NCBI GenBank assembly: GCA_025617375.2 | Contig: JAMYGW020000007.1 | Span: 1,426,001 to 1,490,000 of the forward strand | Length of the DNA stretch: 64,000 bases | DNA from: Acarospora socialis | Lineage: Eukaryota; Ascomycota; Lecanoromycetes; Acarosporales; Acarosporaceae | Direction of reading: 5' to 3' | Shown: piece by piece, positions 45,177 through 57,723 of the stretch | How positions within the stretch are numbered: the first letter of the stretch is position 1 | Layout: every line of letters begins with the position of its first letter | Notes under the pieces: model-generated | Told to the model about the DNA's origin: nothing | Seen by the model: only the letters and a program-made list of their open reading frames with translations | Databases searched by the model: none | Position numbers and translations under genes: made by a program

Positions 45177-45677
45177 TACATGATGTCAGGGCTAGCAGAT
45201 AATTATTCCTCCAGATAAAGAGATCGACGCGTCAGATACCGCTGCGTACAGTTGGGTCCCTGGCAGAGACCCGCTTTACACGCCGAATCATTGCGACGAG
45301 TTTGTAACGCATCGGAGGGTAACTAGCATATGGAGCAAAGCTTTGTGGGGTTTTGCGCAGGAAGATCGCATGGGTAGAGCGGAGATATTGTTGACGTCAT
45401 TCGTACCCGTCTTCAAACAGTCGGTAGACTGCAGTTCTTCAGCGAATACATATCGAAATTCTCTGTGAAGGCTGTGAACCATGACTCTATTACACTCACT
45501 GATATTCCACAAGGCGAGCCCTTGCGCTAATGCCGAATCGCCGATAAGTCCGACGTATCTAACCTAACTACGTAGTTCCTTCGCCATGTGAAAGTCAACT
45601 TGATACATACGTACCAAGAACAGTACCTATTACCTTGATTTTACCGTCAACGCATAGCCTTCAACCACCTGGCAAAT
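45177..45677. other. Intergenic region upstream of sphingosine-1-phosphate lyase
   Basis: Promoter region of the lyase. A 12-nt palindrome AACTACGTAGTT lies near 45567. No gene supported. Confidence 0.35.
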
Positions 45678-47566
45678 CATGGGCAGCTCTCGGATGCCTA
45701 TCAGCCTTCGGAACGGTTTCAAAGCACAATCTACGAGATCACGAAGCAGGATACTGGCCTTCAACATCGAACTGTGAGGCCTGCCCCACTTCAGGATGTA
45801 ACCCAGTGGGCCATCCAACCAAGTTACTCCCGTCTGATCATCATATTAGACTTCGAAATCTCATATTCCTCCTCTTCGTGCTCCGATGGACACGCAAAGC
45901 GCTGCTGAAGCTGAAAGGCCGAGGCATACTCGGAACGGTAACCGATGCTTACACGGCGCTCCGGCGTACACTATACGGCTGGTTTCTTCGAGCGCCAGGG
46001 GTGAGAAGCCAAGTTAGGCGACAGGTCTCGGAGGCGATCACGAAGATAGAAGGGAAGCTCGTTCCCAGTGGCCCGGGCGTGACTAGGTATTTGACGTTAC
46101 CAAAGGAAGGATGGACTGAAGATCAGGTCCGAGCGGAGCTAGAACGACTGGGCGACATGGAGCATACCAGATGGGAGGACGGACGTGTTAGTGGGGCTGT
46201 GTATCATGGCGGAGACGATATGGTGAAGCTACAAGCCGAAGCTTTCAGAAAGTTCAGTGTCGCAAACCCTATACACCCTGACGTCTTTCCTGGCGTGCGG
46301 AAGATGGAAGCGGAGATCGTGGCTATGGTAAGACATGGGAAATGTGTTGGAGTCTCATCTGCTAAGTGGTGATATTAGGTTCTGGCCATGTTCAATGCAC
46401 CCCCAGGCGGTGCAGGCGTTACCACAAGCGGAGGCACCGAGTCCATCCTAATGGCATGTCTAAGCGCACGGCAGAAGGCGTATGTAGAACGGGGAGTTAC
46501 TGAGCCTGAAATGTAATTGTCCTCTTTCGTCCAACACCACCTTCATCCTTGGCTAACGAGTTACCGTTCCAGGATACTGCCCGAAACAGCACATACTGCC
46601 TTTCGCAAAGCTGGCGCATACTTCAAAATCAAAGTCCACCTCGTAGCATGTCCTACACCAACCTACAAATTAGATCTACGATCCGTCGCTCGCCTCGTCA
46701 ACTCCAACACCATCCTCCTGGTCGGATCCGCACCAAACTTCCCACACGGCGTCATCGACGACATCCCTAACCTCTCTCGACTCGCCCTGCGAAAGAAAAT
46801 ACCCCTACACGTCGACTGCTGTCTGGGCTCCTTCCTCGTTCCTTTCCTCGAACAAGCCGGCTTCGAGACGGAAATGTTCGACTTCCGCCTGAAAGGTGTG
46901 ACGAGCATCAGCTGCGACACGCACAAGTACGGCTTCGCGCCGAAAGGCAACTCGACGGTCTTATACCGCAACGCGCAACTGCGCGCTTACCAGTACTTCA
47001 TCTCGCCCGACTGGTCCGGCGGCGTCTACGCCTCGCCCAGCATGGCAGGGTCCCGACCGGGCGCCCTCATCGCCGGCTGCTGGGCCAGTCTGATGGCGCA
47101 GGGTGAAAGCGGCTACGTCAAGGCGTGCCACTCGATCGTGGGCGCGGCGAAGTCCATCGAGTCTGCTATCCGCGAAACGCCCGCTCTGGCAACGGATCTC
47201 GAAGTTCTCGGCAAGCCGCTCGTCAGCGTCGTTGCCTTTACCTCGACCACGCTGAACGTCTACGACATTGCGGACGCCATGTCCGAAAAGGGCTGGCATC
47301 TCAACGCCCTCCAGTCACCCCCGGCGATCCACGTGGCGGTCACGCTACCGATCGTGGCGGCGAAGGACAAGCTGGTCGAGGATCTTGTAGCTGTGGTCGA
47401 GGGTGAGAAGGAGAAAGAGCGGGTGCGGATCGCGGAGGGAAAGGGGAAAAAGGGGAGCGCCAAGGGTGATACTGCGGCTTTGTATGGGGTTGCTGGCAGC
47501 TTGCCGAATAAGAGTGTCGTTGTGCAGTTGGCGAGTGGATTCTTGGATACCTTATATAAAGCTTGA
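45678..47566 (+). CDS. dpl1: Sphingosine-1-phosphate lyase (Dpl1 type); 5' exon uncertain
   Basis: Clear exons are about 45824-46327, 46379-46512 and 46573-47566, joined in phase. An N-terminal membrane segment (RLRNLIFLLFVLRW) precedes GPGVTRYLTLPKEGWTEDQV. The PLP-dependent core shows HTRWEDGRVSGAVYHGGDD, ANPIHPDVFPGVRKMEAE, GVTTSGGTESILMACLSARQ and the cofactor lysine in SCDTHKYGFAPKGN, with SRPGALIAGCWASLM downstream. The enzyme cleaves phosphorylated sphingoid bases to a fatty aldehyde and phosphoethanolamine in the ER, the exit step of sphingolipid breakdown. The first coding exon is unsettled: in-frame sequence upstream of 45824 lacks a good ATG, so a short 5' exon near 45678 (ATG in another frame, spliced) is the likely start. 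Confidence 0.93.
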
Positions 47567-50222
47567 AGACCAGTGTTATTGGTAGATAATCCTAGGTCAT
47601 TGGAGGTCCATGGGAGAAGTTTTGTTGTGATATGAATGTATATGCTTTGCTGCAACTTCCAATGGGCTATATAATGTAGGCTATACCTAGCTCCGCTCTG
47701 AGGGCTAGGATGGCAGTAACATTCATATAGCCAGATACTCCAGAATACACATAGATCCTACAAAGTACTCCACTTCAATGGGGCCAGGCTCGATCGACTG
47801 CCTGCCCATGTTCTTTCCATTCGTTCCTTCTGTCGTCAACGCCTGCACATCGTAGCTACCGCCGAGTGCTTAGTCTATGAGTATGAGCAACTCTCTTGCT
47901 GTATACCTGGACTCCCAGAAGCTCCGACATATGTTATTACGGGTGAAAAGACGGGCTCGGCATAGTCCCATCAGAAGCCAGAGTCCCGCCAGAAGCACTA
48001 GCTCCAAAGAACGCTAAGCTGTCAGCGTAGCAAGTGAACAACAAAAGATCCCACTGCCGCATCCTGAGCCCGTCAGTAATAGAACAAAAAATCCAATAAA
48101 AACAATTCCAACGTCAGAAATGGCAAAAGCTCAGCAAGGAACCTCCCGTTCTTTTTTAAGGAGGGTCTTGCTTACGAAAATCCAATAGTGGGATTTTGCT
48201 CCTACGGAGGGTTGAACCTGCCGCCCGTCTCCGGAGCAGGACGTTCGTGGAGGGTCGGTCCCAACCACCCCGGCTAAGTAAGGCTTTTCCCGCTCCTTCG
48301 AGGGTGACAGGTACTGTTCGTCTTTGATATATGTACCTCCCCAACAACTGTTTTCCCACCACCAAAACGGCGTATCCTGCTCTTTCGCTTTCCACCAACG
48401 GAAGTTCACCACGCTCACGTTCAATGGGTCAATAACATGAACATCGCAGAATAATTTTGGCGTGCACAACCCGTTGACCGCGTTATATAATTTCTTCTGG
48501 TGTCTTCAACGACTCTCGTATTTCAGAACGAGGCCATAGGGGGAGATGCACCATTAGCAGAGGTGAATCGCAGGGTCGCCGACCAGTGCTGATATCTCGA
48601 AGTTCCAGATAGAGATCGCAAGCACACACGTACGATGGACTTCCACGGGTGCACCGGCAACACGACATCGGTTCCAGTTCGATTCAGTCGATATTCGATC
48701 CAGCCATGATCCACAGCAGCAGGCATATTGATTTGGGCAGGCTATACTTTATCGACACCATCTCCACTGGCAATCGGTCGGGTACACGGAGTGACACACG
48801 TTATCGCTTGGCTTGCTCTTTTGATACCATAGTTCCCACGGACTGTTCGCTGTGGTACAGAGACTTTTCTTCGGGGCGGCTGCCTCCCAATAAAGAGGCC
48901 GAACGATGGAAGGCTTTGCGTACAATGAACTGCGGTTGTTATCGCGCATCTCTAGCGGCAAGGGTAGGACTATAACCTGAGAGTCAGTTTGTCATGAGTA
49001 ACGACAACGACGAAGGCCGGGTATGGCTTACCACTGCTGCATGGCTGCAGCGGACGATTCACATGGATCTATCCACGGACCTTGTTAGAGGCATTCCGAG
49101 GAGTAGGGGATTCATTGTTGTGCACAACACAGGGGGATTAGTAGCCGTCACCTGTTGCGCTGAGGAGCGCTGTCACGGATCCCCCTTGCGACAGCGAGAT
49201 ATTCTGGCTTGGGAAACGATCGCGGAACATTGCTCCACTCTGTCTCAATGTGGAGAACGAGGGAGAACGTGTCATATAAACCGGAGCAGTCGCGGACTAG
49301 TTATAGCCCAGCTTATATTGTGCCAATCAGTCTCTTGTATGGCAGGGAGGCATTACACATCGAATCGAAACTTCCCCAAGCAAAGCACTGGACAAGATAC
49401 GAGCCTTTCTATCGCTGGTAGGCGTCTGTGGACAAGTTGTGGACGGTGAAGACCAGTCCAACAGTCTAGGGCAAGCGGGTGTAGTCATGCAAAAGCTTTT
49501 CAGCCGACGTCGGAGAACTCGTCTAACTTACCTAAGCATTGACGTCGGCCAACCCTTAGCAAAAACTGGCTGGACCCCATCAGAATCACACCCTTATCGA
49601 TAGGTACTCTAATGTTCGTGCATTTGGGGCAGCGGACCTCGAAGCTCTCAACCCTACGAAGTGACTACGCCAAGACCATCCTTATGCATGAGATCAGCGG
49701 GGTTCGTCAGGGCTTACACCACTATGAAGCCTGGCGGTACAGTCACGACAGATTCCTGTGGGCTGAAGCAGTTCTGTCATCAGGTTCCCAGTAACTACGG
49801 AGTACTGCGTACTGGCAAAGATGTCGATTTTATGGCTATGGACACCTACTACGTACTTTCCATCTTGTGTTCGAGGAGCAATAAGCCCAACCAGTTAGGC
49901 AATCATAATTCAAACAATAGCTCTTCATTACAAGTACCTATCACTCACTGGCAATGTACCCATATGGTCCCTGTTACTGCTAAGGCGGGGAAAATTCACT
50001 TATAGGGTTAGTCTGAGTTACAGTATGTACCTCAGATTTGCAGCGCTCGGTAATTAGGTTCTTGAGCGAGTTAAAGATCTGAAGAGTCACACCCGCACTT
50101 TTTCACCCCTCGACTACCCAAATATATGATAGAGCCTTCTTACGTATTAAGTAAAGAGAAGTACAGAGAGACTCTTCCAAATTGCCTCTGACGAACTTGA
50201 TTCTTGCTGTTCAATCGCAATT
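47567..50222. other. 2.6 kb stretch without a supported gene
   Basis: Open frames up to about 150 codons lack family resemblance or consistent splicing. It includes a GC-rich stem-forming sequence near 48199-48237, a 14-nt palindrome TGTTGTGCACAACA at 49116-49129 and a TACGGAGTA motif at 49796-49804. The promoter of the homocitrate synthase gene occupies the last few hundred bases. Confidence 0.4.
49116..49129. repeat. 14-nt perfect palindrome TGTTGTGCACAACA
   Basis: Self-complementary over 14 bases, inside a gene-free stretch. Possible binding site; no function known. Confidence 0.7.
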
Positions 50223-51950
50223 ATGTGCCCGCCATCAGAAAATGGTCCGGCGCAGACCAATGGCCATGTCAACGTCTCTACGGATGGAGCTGTAAACGGC
50301 GCCACCAATGGCAACAATTGTACGTTTGGAGACAGTTATGATATTCTGTTTTGCGCTCACCGTTTCTTTGGGATAGCTCATGAAGGATATACCGCCGTCC
50401 CCACGTCACAGAACCCTCACATCCCCAGCAGAAACCCGTACCAGCCCGTTGGCGACTTCCTCAGCAACATTTCACGCTTCCAAATCATCGAGAGCACGTT
50501 GAGGGAGGGGGAACAGTTTGCCAATGCCTTCTTCGACACCGCTAAGAAGATTGAGATTGCCAAGGCACTCGATGACTTTGGTGTGGACTACGTGAGTCAC
50601 GCGAGTAGGGCATCGAGGTATCTGCTGACGGAGGTGTCGCTCATGTAGATTGAACTCACCAGTCCGGCGGCCTCGGAGCAATCAAGGAAAGATTGTGAAG
50701 AGATCTGTAAACTTGGACTGAAGGCTAAGGTACATCACTCTCTCCATACATCATTTACAAGCCAGTTCTCACTCTGTACAGATTCTTACACACATCCGCT
50801 GCCACATGGATGATGCGAGGATAGCTGTTGAGACAGGTGTTGACGGAGTGTATGTGCAAGCCCACCTCGTGATCCTGCCATTGGTGCTCCGTAATCCTAC
50901 TGATTCTATCTCAGCGACGTCGTTATCGGCACATCGTCCTACCTCCGCGAACATTCACATGGGAAGGACATGACATATATAACCAACACCGCCGTCGAAG
51001 TGATCAACTTTGTCAAATCCAAGAACATTGAGATACGGTTTTCCAGCGAAGATTCTTTCCGATCTGACCTAGTAGACCTTCTTTCGATCTACTCCACGGT
51101 GGATAAGATCGGCGTGAACAGAGTCGGTATTGCGGACACGGTCGGTTGCGCGTCCCCCAGACAGGTATACGACTTAGTCCGAACACTACGAGGAGTCGTG
51201 AGCTGTGATATTGAAACGCACTTTCACAACGACACCGGCTGTGCTATTGCCAATGCGTACTGCGCGCTGGAAGCTGGAGCTACCCACATCGATACATCGG
51301 TCCTTGGCATTGGCGAGCGCAATGGCATCACACCACTGGGCGGGCTCATGGCTCGCATGATCGCTGCGGACCGGGACTACGTACGGAGCAAATACAAGCT
51401 GGAAAAACTCAAGGACATTGAAGACCTCGTCTCGCAAGCAGTCGAGGTCAACATACCCTTCAACAACTACATCACTGGCTTCTGTGCTTTCACACACAAG
51501 GCCGGTATTCACGCCAAGGCTATCCTCAACAACCCTAGCACCTACGAGATCATCAACCCCGCCGACTTCGGCATGAGCAGATATGTGCACTTCGCCTCAA
51601 GACTGACCGGCTGGAACGCCATCAAGTCGAGAGCGCAGCAGCTCAATATCGAGATGACCGATGCGCAGTTCAAGGAGTGTACCTCCAAAATCAAAGCCAT
51701 GGCCGATGTCAGGCCCATCGCGGTGGACGATGCGGACAGTATCATCCGTGCCTTCCACCGCAACATCAAGCATGGAGACAACGTGCCTCTGCTGCCAGAC
51801 CTGACCGCTGAGGAGAAAGCCACCTTCGAGAAGAAGGAAAGGGAACTCAACGGTCTTCCCGAGAAGAGAGCTTTGGATGCCAAGGTCGACGAAGAGATCA
51901 AAACTGGGAATCTCGCCAAAAAAGCGCGGGGAAGTGGGATCTTTGCATAG
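50223..51950 (+). CDS. lysF: Homocitrate synthase (lysine biosynthesis)
   Basis: Five exons: 50223-50319, 50377-50591, 50649-50729, 50782-50849 and 50915-51950, all in phase, giving 498 residues. It condenses acetyl-CoA and 2-oxoglutarate to homocitrate, the first step of the fungal alpha-aminoadipate lysine pathway, and is feedback-inhibited by lysine in the family. Marks are [20 protein letters not shown] (active-site Arg and Glu), [35 protein letters not shown] across two joins, [18 protein letters not shown] (metal ligands) and [17 protein letters not shown]. Residues 1-45 are Asn/Gly/Thr-rich and look disordered. The C-terminal tail is charged and ends [10 protein letters not shown]. Confidence 0.96.
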
Positions 51951-52461
51951 ACGTCCTTGCCAGATAATTTCTCTTTTTACCCTGTTGCATATACTCCGAG
52001 CTTTCGAAAAGTTAACCGTCCTTTGTGGATCCTAAACCTGCTGCAGCTCAAGTTGGCGTGGAGTTTTTGGTTATATGTGCTTGGATTGCACTTGCATCCC
52101 ATTAGCTTGTACCAGCGCAAGATCCAGCTGGGGCTTACCATAGCCACTACATATACCTCAAACGTGGACAACCAGTGCCTGCGATTGCATGAGAAATTTG
52201 AAGGCGGAGTTTCTATAGGGGCCAAGGTAATCTGTGCGACTTTAGTTTCACCAATGGCCACTACGTAAGGTACCTATGTTCGATGATGATGGTATCACAA
52301 CCTGAATATAGAACCAAAGGACAAAGTGCAATACAAGCAACCTGTGATGAACCGCTCATGCTCCTTCTATAACTCCCACGAGCACGAGTCCCACAAACTT
52401 CCAGCCCACCAACGCTGACTTAACTCCAACAATGCCCTATGAACCACTCCCAAACTGACCA
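51951..52461. other. Convergent intergenic region
   Basis: 3' flanks of lysF (+) and the mannosyltransferase gene (-). Nothing recognised. Confidence 0.4.
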
Positions 52462-53565
52462 TCAGGCTCCACTCTTCCGCCACGCCGCCTTCCATTTCTG
52501 ATAGAACCCCTCCATCTCCTTCTCACAATCCCTGCTCACATCCAGCTCACATCCCGCAAACCGGACCAAGAAGTCATCGTCCTGATACACATCGCTCCCC
52601 TTCTGATCCGGCGAAAGTCGACTGTAAGCGTTCATGACGCGCTGCGGGACGAGGGCGAGTCTAGTCAGGACCGTGGGGTGCCATTGGACGACGTGTTCCT
52701 GAATGCAAGTGTCCGTCAGCTCTGCACTGTTCCATTTCGAGTGTGAAGAGAAAGGTGGAGAGTTTGACATACCAAAGCATGACCCTCCGCCTTCTGGAAA
52801 TTATAATTCCGATACAGCGGGTCGAACCAACTATCCAGAAAAAACCGCGCCCAATCCCCCTGCCGCACCACGAAACTGCCCTGGCACAGCGCCTCCGAGT
52901 CCTGCGTCAGGACCAGGTCGATCTTGTCGCCCTTCAGGTGGCTGAAGGTCCGGATGACGCTGTCCGGCGGCACGACGGGCTTGTCCTTGAGCATCAGGCT
53001 TTCGAGCCGTTGCGGCGCGAGGACGTGTTTTTGCAAAGAGAGGGTCGGATTCATGATCAGCGCGTGCGGGGAGAGCGAGAAGAAGTAGGTGCTGTGTGGG
53101 TGGAGCGTCATGGCGTGGCGGACGGAGGGGATCAGCGACCAGCTGGGCGGCGAGCCGGACAGGTCGTAGGTCGTCGTGTTGGTGTAGAATGTGGCGTAGC
53201 CTGCGGTTGAAGTCGCGCGTCAGCTCGCTGCTCTGCTGTTCCTCTTGGAGGTTCCCGGCGCAGGAAGAATTGGCGTTACCATGTCTGGCTGCATAATCTT
53301 CTCTGTTCTCCTTGATCTTCTCTATATACGCATCGCTCATCCGTGCCCTATCAAGCACCGTGACGATGACGGCTTCGGGCGTTCCGACCGGTGGCCGACC
53401 GGGCGATGAGGAGAGTAGTCGTGTGAGAAGGTAAATGATGAATAGGGCGGTAGAGGCTAGGATGGCGCCCACTTGCAGCTGTCGTCTCCGGATCGTTGAG
53501 GACCGGTGTACTCGAGCGTAGGGGGGTGGGTGGGAGGTTTTGCGGGGAGGTAATGCGAAATGCAT
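52462..53565 (-). CDS. mnn11: GT34 alpha-1,6-mannosyltransferase subunit, Mnn11-like
   Basis: Three exons, 53565-53280, 53200-52773 and 52698-52462, in phase, giving 316 residues. A short cytosolic tail (MHFALPPRKTSHPPPYARV) and one membrane helix (LQVGAILASTALFIIYLLTR) make it a type II Golgi protein. The GT34 domain (Gma12/Mnn10) follows: GYATFYTNTTTYDL, SWSLIPSVRHAMTLHPHSTY, PPDSVIRTFSHLKGDKIDLV, LTQDSEALCQGSFVVRQGDW and DPLYRNYNFQKAEGHALEHV. Where active members have a D-x-D metal motif before ALIMN, this protein reads FFSLSPHALIMN, as I recall for the Mnn11 branch of the M-Pol II complex. It would extend the mannan backbone together with partners. I start at the ATG just before the basic tail. 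Confidence 0.85.
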
Positions 53566-54329
53566 GATGATGGCTTGGTCGAAGAGGGAAGGCAATGGCA
53601 CGGTGGAGTGTTCATGCGGCTACAGAGATGGAGTATGGTCCTCACTCGTGGAAGCCTGAGGGTACTGATGCAGTCGTAGCGCAATAGCATAAGCTCAAAG
53701 CGGAACAGACTTCGCGCCGGAGCAATGGTCCGTGCATCGCTGTTTGTAAGGTACTCCGTACCGCGCTTGTCTCGTTGTCCTCAGCAAACAAACCTTGTCG
53801 GTGAACAAGTTCCATTACCACTGGTTGTACGAAGTACAGAATGAAGACTTGTTGTCATGGGACTGGTAATTACTTCTATAGGATGTGTCCGCCATATCTA
53901 TCCCTAACATGAAATCCGAAGCCACGGAGAAGCAAACCTACAGAAGACGCCAACGGCATGAAGGAAGACTGAAAGATGATAAAGAAGACTGTTGGTGCAT
54001 TGTCTTTGATCTTGTTGCTGCTTTTATCACTTGATCCTCTGGAAAGTACTCCGTTGTAGCACACACTACGCGTCCAAAAGTTGCATCTAGCCTTGATGCA
54101 TAGGTCCTACGCAACGAAGGTCTGAGCGAAGGGTGAAACAGTCAAAACTTGTCATTGGAGTCATTTGATATCTCATTACAAAAATCAATCAGGCTCTAGC
54201 CATGTCACCAAAGCTGTTACGAGCTGACAGCACTAGTAATCCGAACCCTTGGTACATGAGTAGCATGCAAGCTGCTGTTGGAACTGAGATTTGTCTGGAC
54301 TCGACGGAAGGGGATACCATTCCTGATGC
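53566..54329. other. Intergenic region
   Basis: Contains a TACTCCGTA motif at 53752-53760 and a near copy (TACTCCGTT) at 54047-54055. No gene supported. Confidence 0.4.
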
Positions 54330-57185
54330 TCAGACGGAGTTCTTCCGAGTAAGAGGAAGCAGGTCGACAGGAGCATGGGGCGACGGCTTTGATGATTTCC
54401 TTCCACCACCGTACCGCCGGACGACATACCTACACTGCTCGATCGCAAATTTGGCATGGTCCCTGGAGGGGATACCGAAACGAGCATCCAACTGTTCGAG
54501 GGAAAGACCCTTGGTCTCCGGAACCAAACTGAGAACCGTGGTACGTTAGCGTTCAGGCCTCTAATCTCCCATGAGAAAGCTTGACTTGCGCCAACGGGTT
54601 GGAGACGCGGAGAGACTTGAAGCAATCGGACTGCCAACGGATAGGAGCCCTTACAACAGTATTAGGAACCATCCGACTACACACCATGCAGCGTAGTACC
54701 CGAGGGCTCCAGCTGGCTGGAAAGCGTTCCGGAAGTTCGGAAACGTGACCGCGAGAAGGAAGTTGAAGAACCAATTTACAGCTGTAACGACTGACATTCC
54801 TGAGTCCTAAGTGTCAGCAGCGGGGAGCAACATTATCATGCTCATGCAAATATGGTGTCGACTCACCAAGATCCCGAACATAGAGAGGCATGCTTTCCGC
54901 GGAGTAGACCTAGCTGGATTAGCACCCACCCCAGAGAGGTAGCTCCCAGATCTAGCTTTAGGGGTCCTACAAAAGGCACCGGACCCTCTCCGGGACTATA
55001 CGCAACACCGAACCCGTCTGAAATCAGGCACCCGTCAGTATCTGCTAGGGGTCGCCAGAAATGCAGACTTAGTAGGACTTACACATTCCTACCATGACCA
55101 GAATCTTCCTTGCCCTACCTTTACACAAGAACCCGAGTCCGGTTACTAGGTGAAAGAGGGCCATGAATGGAAAGGTAGCAAGGAGTAAGCTGCGTCGACC
55201 AAAGGTATCGATGGTGTACACAGCTGGTATTGCCAAAAGGAAATTGATTATACCGAACCCCATGGAAGCCTATATTCAAGACCAGATGTAAGCTAGGAGG
55301 GCACCGTTGTTAGCAAGAAGACCGAAAGAGAAGCGCATACCAAGAGAGAGTCTTTATCTCCGAGGCCGGTTTCCTTGAACAACGGGCTGGAGTACTGTTT
55401 GCTGGTAAGCTGGTATCAAATATGACGCTGGGATATCAGAAAACATAAAGGGATCGAGGAATATGTGTTAGAGCACGGAAAGCCATACATAAGCAAGAAC
55501 ATTGACCCCACAGAACTGTTGGAGAAACATGGTAATCAGACTAGCTACTAGTGCTCTGCGGTTACGAGAGACGGTCCATAAGTCGACGAAGCGGTTATGC
55601 CGGCTTTTGATCACTCTTTGACGCTCGAGAAGATGGTGGATCAGAAATAGGTCACGCGCAGCCTGGATTTTGGAGTGGCGAAGTCTGCATAGCGAGCGGA
55701 ATGCCTCTTCATATTTGCCTTGGTCTTGACGTGCTTTTAGGAGGAGCCAGCTTGAACGAATATGTTAGCAGTACGCCAATGTGAACCCAGGGTAGGGGTT
55801 TCTGAAAGGGGACCTGCCGAGGGGACTCTGGGAGAGTATAGACACAGGCTACTACGAGGAGTGGGAGCAGCGTCTGTGGGATGCTTGATCAGTCGATGAA
55901 TCAACCTTGCGAAGATAGTTCCGTGAAGTCTCTTCGAGACCTTGGTGATTTTGCTTGCTCTGGGGCCCTCCGTGAAGAACAGGGACGCACCGGACTTGCT
56001 AATATCAATCTCCAATTGAGACTCTAAGCCATTTCCAGTTGGTTAGTAGGAAGGTTTTGACGACCCACGAGCTGAATCTTACTTACGCAGCCAATGCTCA
56101 GCAGGATCTCACTAGCATGATTTTCACCACATTTGTCGGGCTTGCCGCTGTCAAGAACAGACTGAAACACGACACCGGAAATATAACCCAGTAAAATTCC
56201 AAATGCCGTCCACATTTGCCACATCATCACGAAAGCTCCGCGAATGTTTGCTGGAGTGCACTCTGCCGCATAAATGGGAATTGTGGCGCTTTTAGGGCCA
56301 ATTCCCAATCCTATCAGAATGTCAGAATATCGTTGACCAAGCGCCTAGTAGGCCAGGCGTCTTCTCCTCCCTTAAGGGATGGAAAAGGAACCATATCAAC
56401 GCACTTACCCAGAAGGAAACGGGCGATAAAGAGTTGCCACCACGAAGACGCAAACGCTTGCCCTACACATGTTATGCTGGATACGAGGCATGTCACGAAT
56501 ATCGTCCCTCTTCTTCCCAGATAACGGTTGAGTGGATCGGTTAGCCTAGGTCTCAACGGTTCAGCAAGAGCTTGGTTCGAGGTCAATCTGGAGCACTGAC
56601 CAGCAACCTATTACAGCACAGCATAGGTAAGGGGCCGAGCTCACAAGGCCCAGAACGCCAGGACTCTCTGTTATGCCAAAAGCATGCTGAAAGAACACTT
56701 GCGCTGAGTTTTCAGATTACTTCTGTCAGCTTGGCCTTCGATAAACTCTCGCCAGAGTGAGTACCTCCATTGACCGCTGACTATTCAATTAATATCAGCA
56801 TATCAAACCCTTTTGGAACCGGTGCTGCCAGCTGACGCACCTCATCCCAGCCTTGAACCGCTGCACCCAACGAACAACATGCTACTAAGATATACAAAAT
56901 CCAAGGTTGGTTCCATTTATTGCCAGTCTTCGGCTGTTCTAACATAATGGCATTCAGCTCATCATTTGTCAGCTGAAGATTGTCATCTCGAGACATCGAG
57001 AAAGCGTCTCGGTCTTGGGCAAGGAATGCCCCCTTGCGGATAAGTTCACGCCAATGATCGTCAATCCTAGTGGTATCCATGAATTCTTCTATCAGTCGGT
57101 TCATTTTTTGCGGTGATTCCCCTAGGAATGGATTTATAAGGCCTATATCGAGGTTTTGTGGGTTCTCGTCATTTGTAAACTCCAT
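54330..57185 (-). CDS. MFS sugar porter with 14 exons, substrate unknown
   Basis: About 620 residues over some 14 exons, the first at 57185-56841 and the last ending at 54330; each join keeps phase. Features in order: a polar N-terminal region of about 90 residues; first helix (WILYILVACCSLGAAVQGW); the sugar-porter loop DPLNRYLGRRGTIF; the family motif FLLGLGIGPKSATIPIYAAE split by an intron; CSLNWRLILAS, LPESPRWLLL and DTFGRRSLLLATFP; YSAESMPLYVRDLGMSV; then the closing PETKGLSLEQLDARF. This matches sugar/inositol porters of the major facilitator superfamily. The PESPR/WLLL join needs a GC donor. Splicing is far denser than in the neighbouring genes. The substrate cannot be told; a plasma-membrane proton symporter for a hexose, disaccharide or inositol is likely. 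Confidence 0.85.
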
Positions 57186-57723
57186 TGTTCGGAGAGTTAA
57201 GATCTGAGGATCGGATTTGCAGAAATTTTGTTCTAACGTACTGCTTCGTTGAGTTGGAATTGCCTCATTGAAGGCTCTTTCGCACGAGAGCCAAGGTCAA
57301 GGGAACGGTTCATAGCTATAAATCTCCCATCACGATATGACTGCAAGGCTGTGAATGTTACACAAGCCCCCACTTCAACGTTAAGGCTGTACGCTTCACT
57401 GTCAGCCTGACGCCACCTGCAGATCCCTCCCGATTGCATGCTGTTTTACACTGCTGCATCACTGCGGAAGAGATGAACACGCGTTCTCATTGCGGTCAGG
57501 AGATTGGGGTTCCGCAAGCAAGGCGCAGCCCGTCCTTCTCCGCACATCAGGCAGCCATTGGCGGCGGCACAAGGCTGCCATACTCAGCCTCAATTATCAG
57601 ATGCTATGGTACCCGCCTGAAAAGCACCCTGCGCGAAGGATTCAAGACCGCCGAATCGTCTGATGCTTGCGGGTTATAGAGTTTCGGTGGAATTATTCCA
57701 TGAATGAGGTTGAAAGATTAGAT
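57186..57723. other. Intergenic region between divergent genes
   Basis: Shared upstream region of the sugar porter (-) and the STAND-associated gene (+). An 81-codon open frame at 57434-57679 is probably chance. Confidence 0.35.

Noticed and set aside
48180-48260. tRNA-like segment (GGTTCAACC on the minus strand followed by a T run)
   Set aside because: The T-arm stem does not pair, there is no matching acceptor stem and no acceptable D-arm.
48994-49449. 151-codon frame on the plus strand
   Set aside because: Composition looks random (many Cys, Arg and Ser), with no motif and no conserved core.
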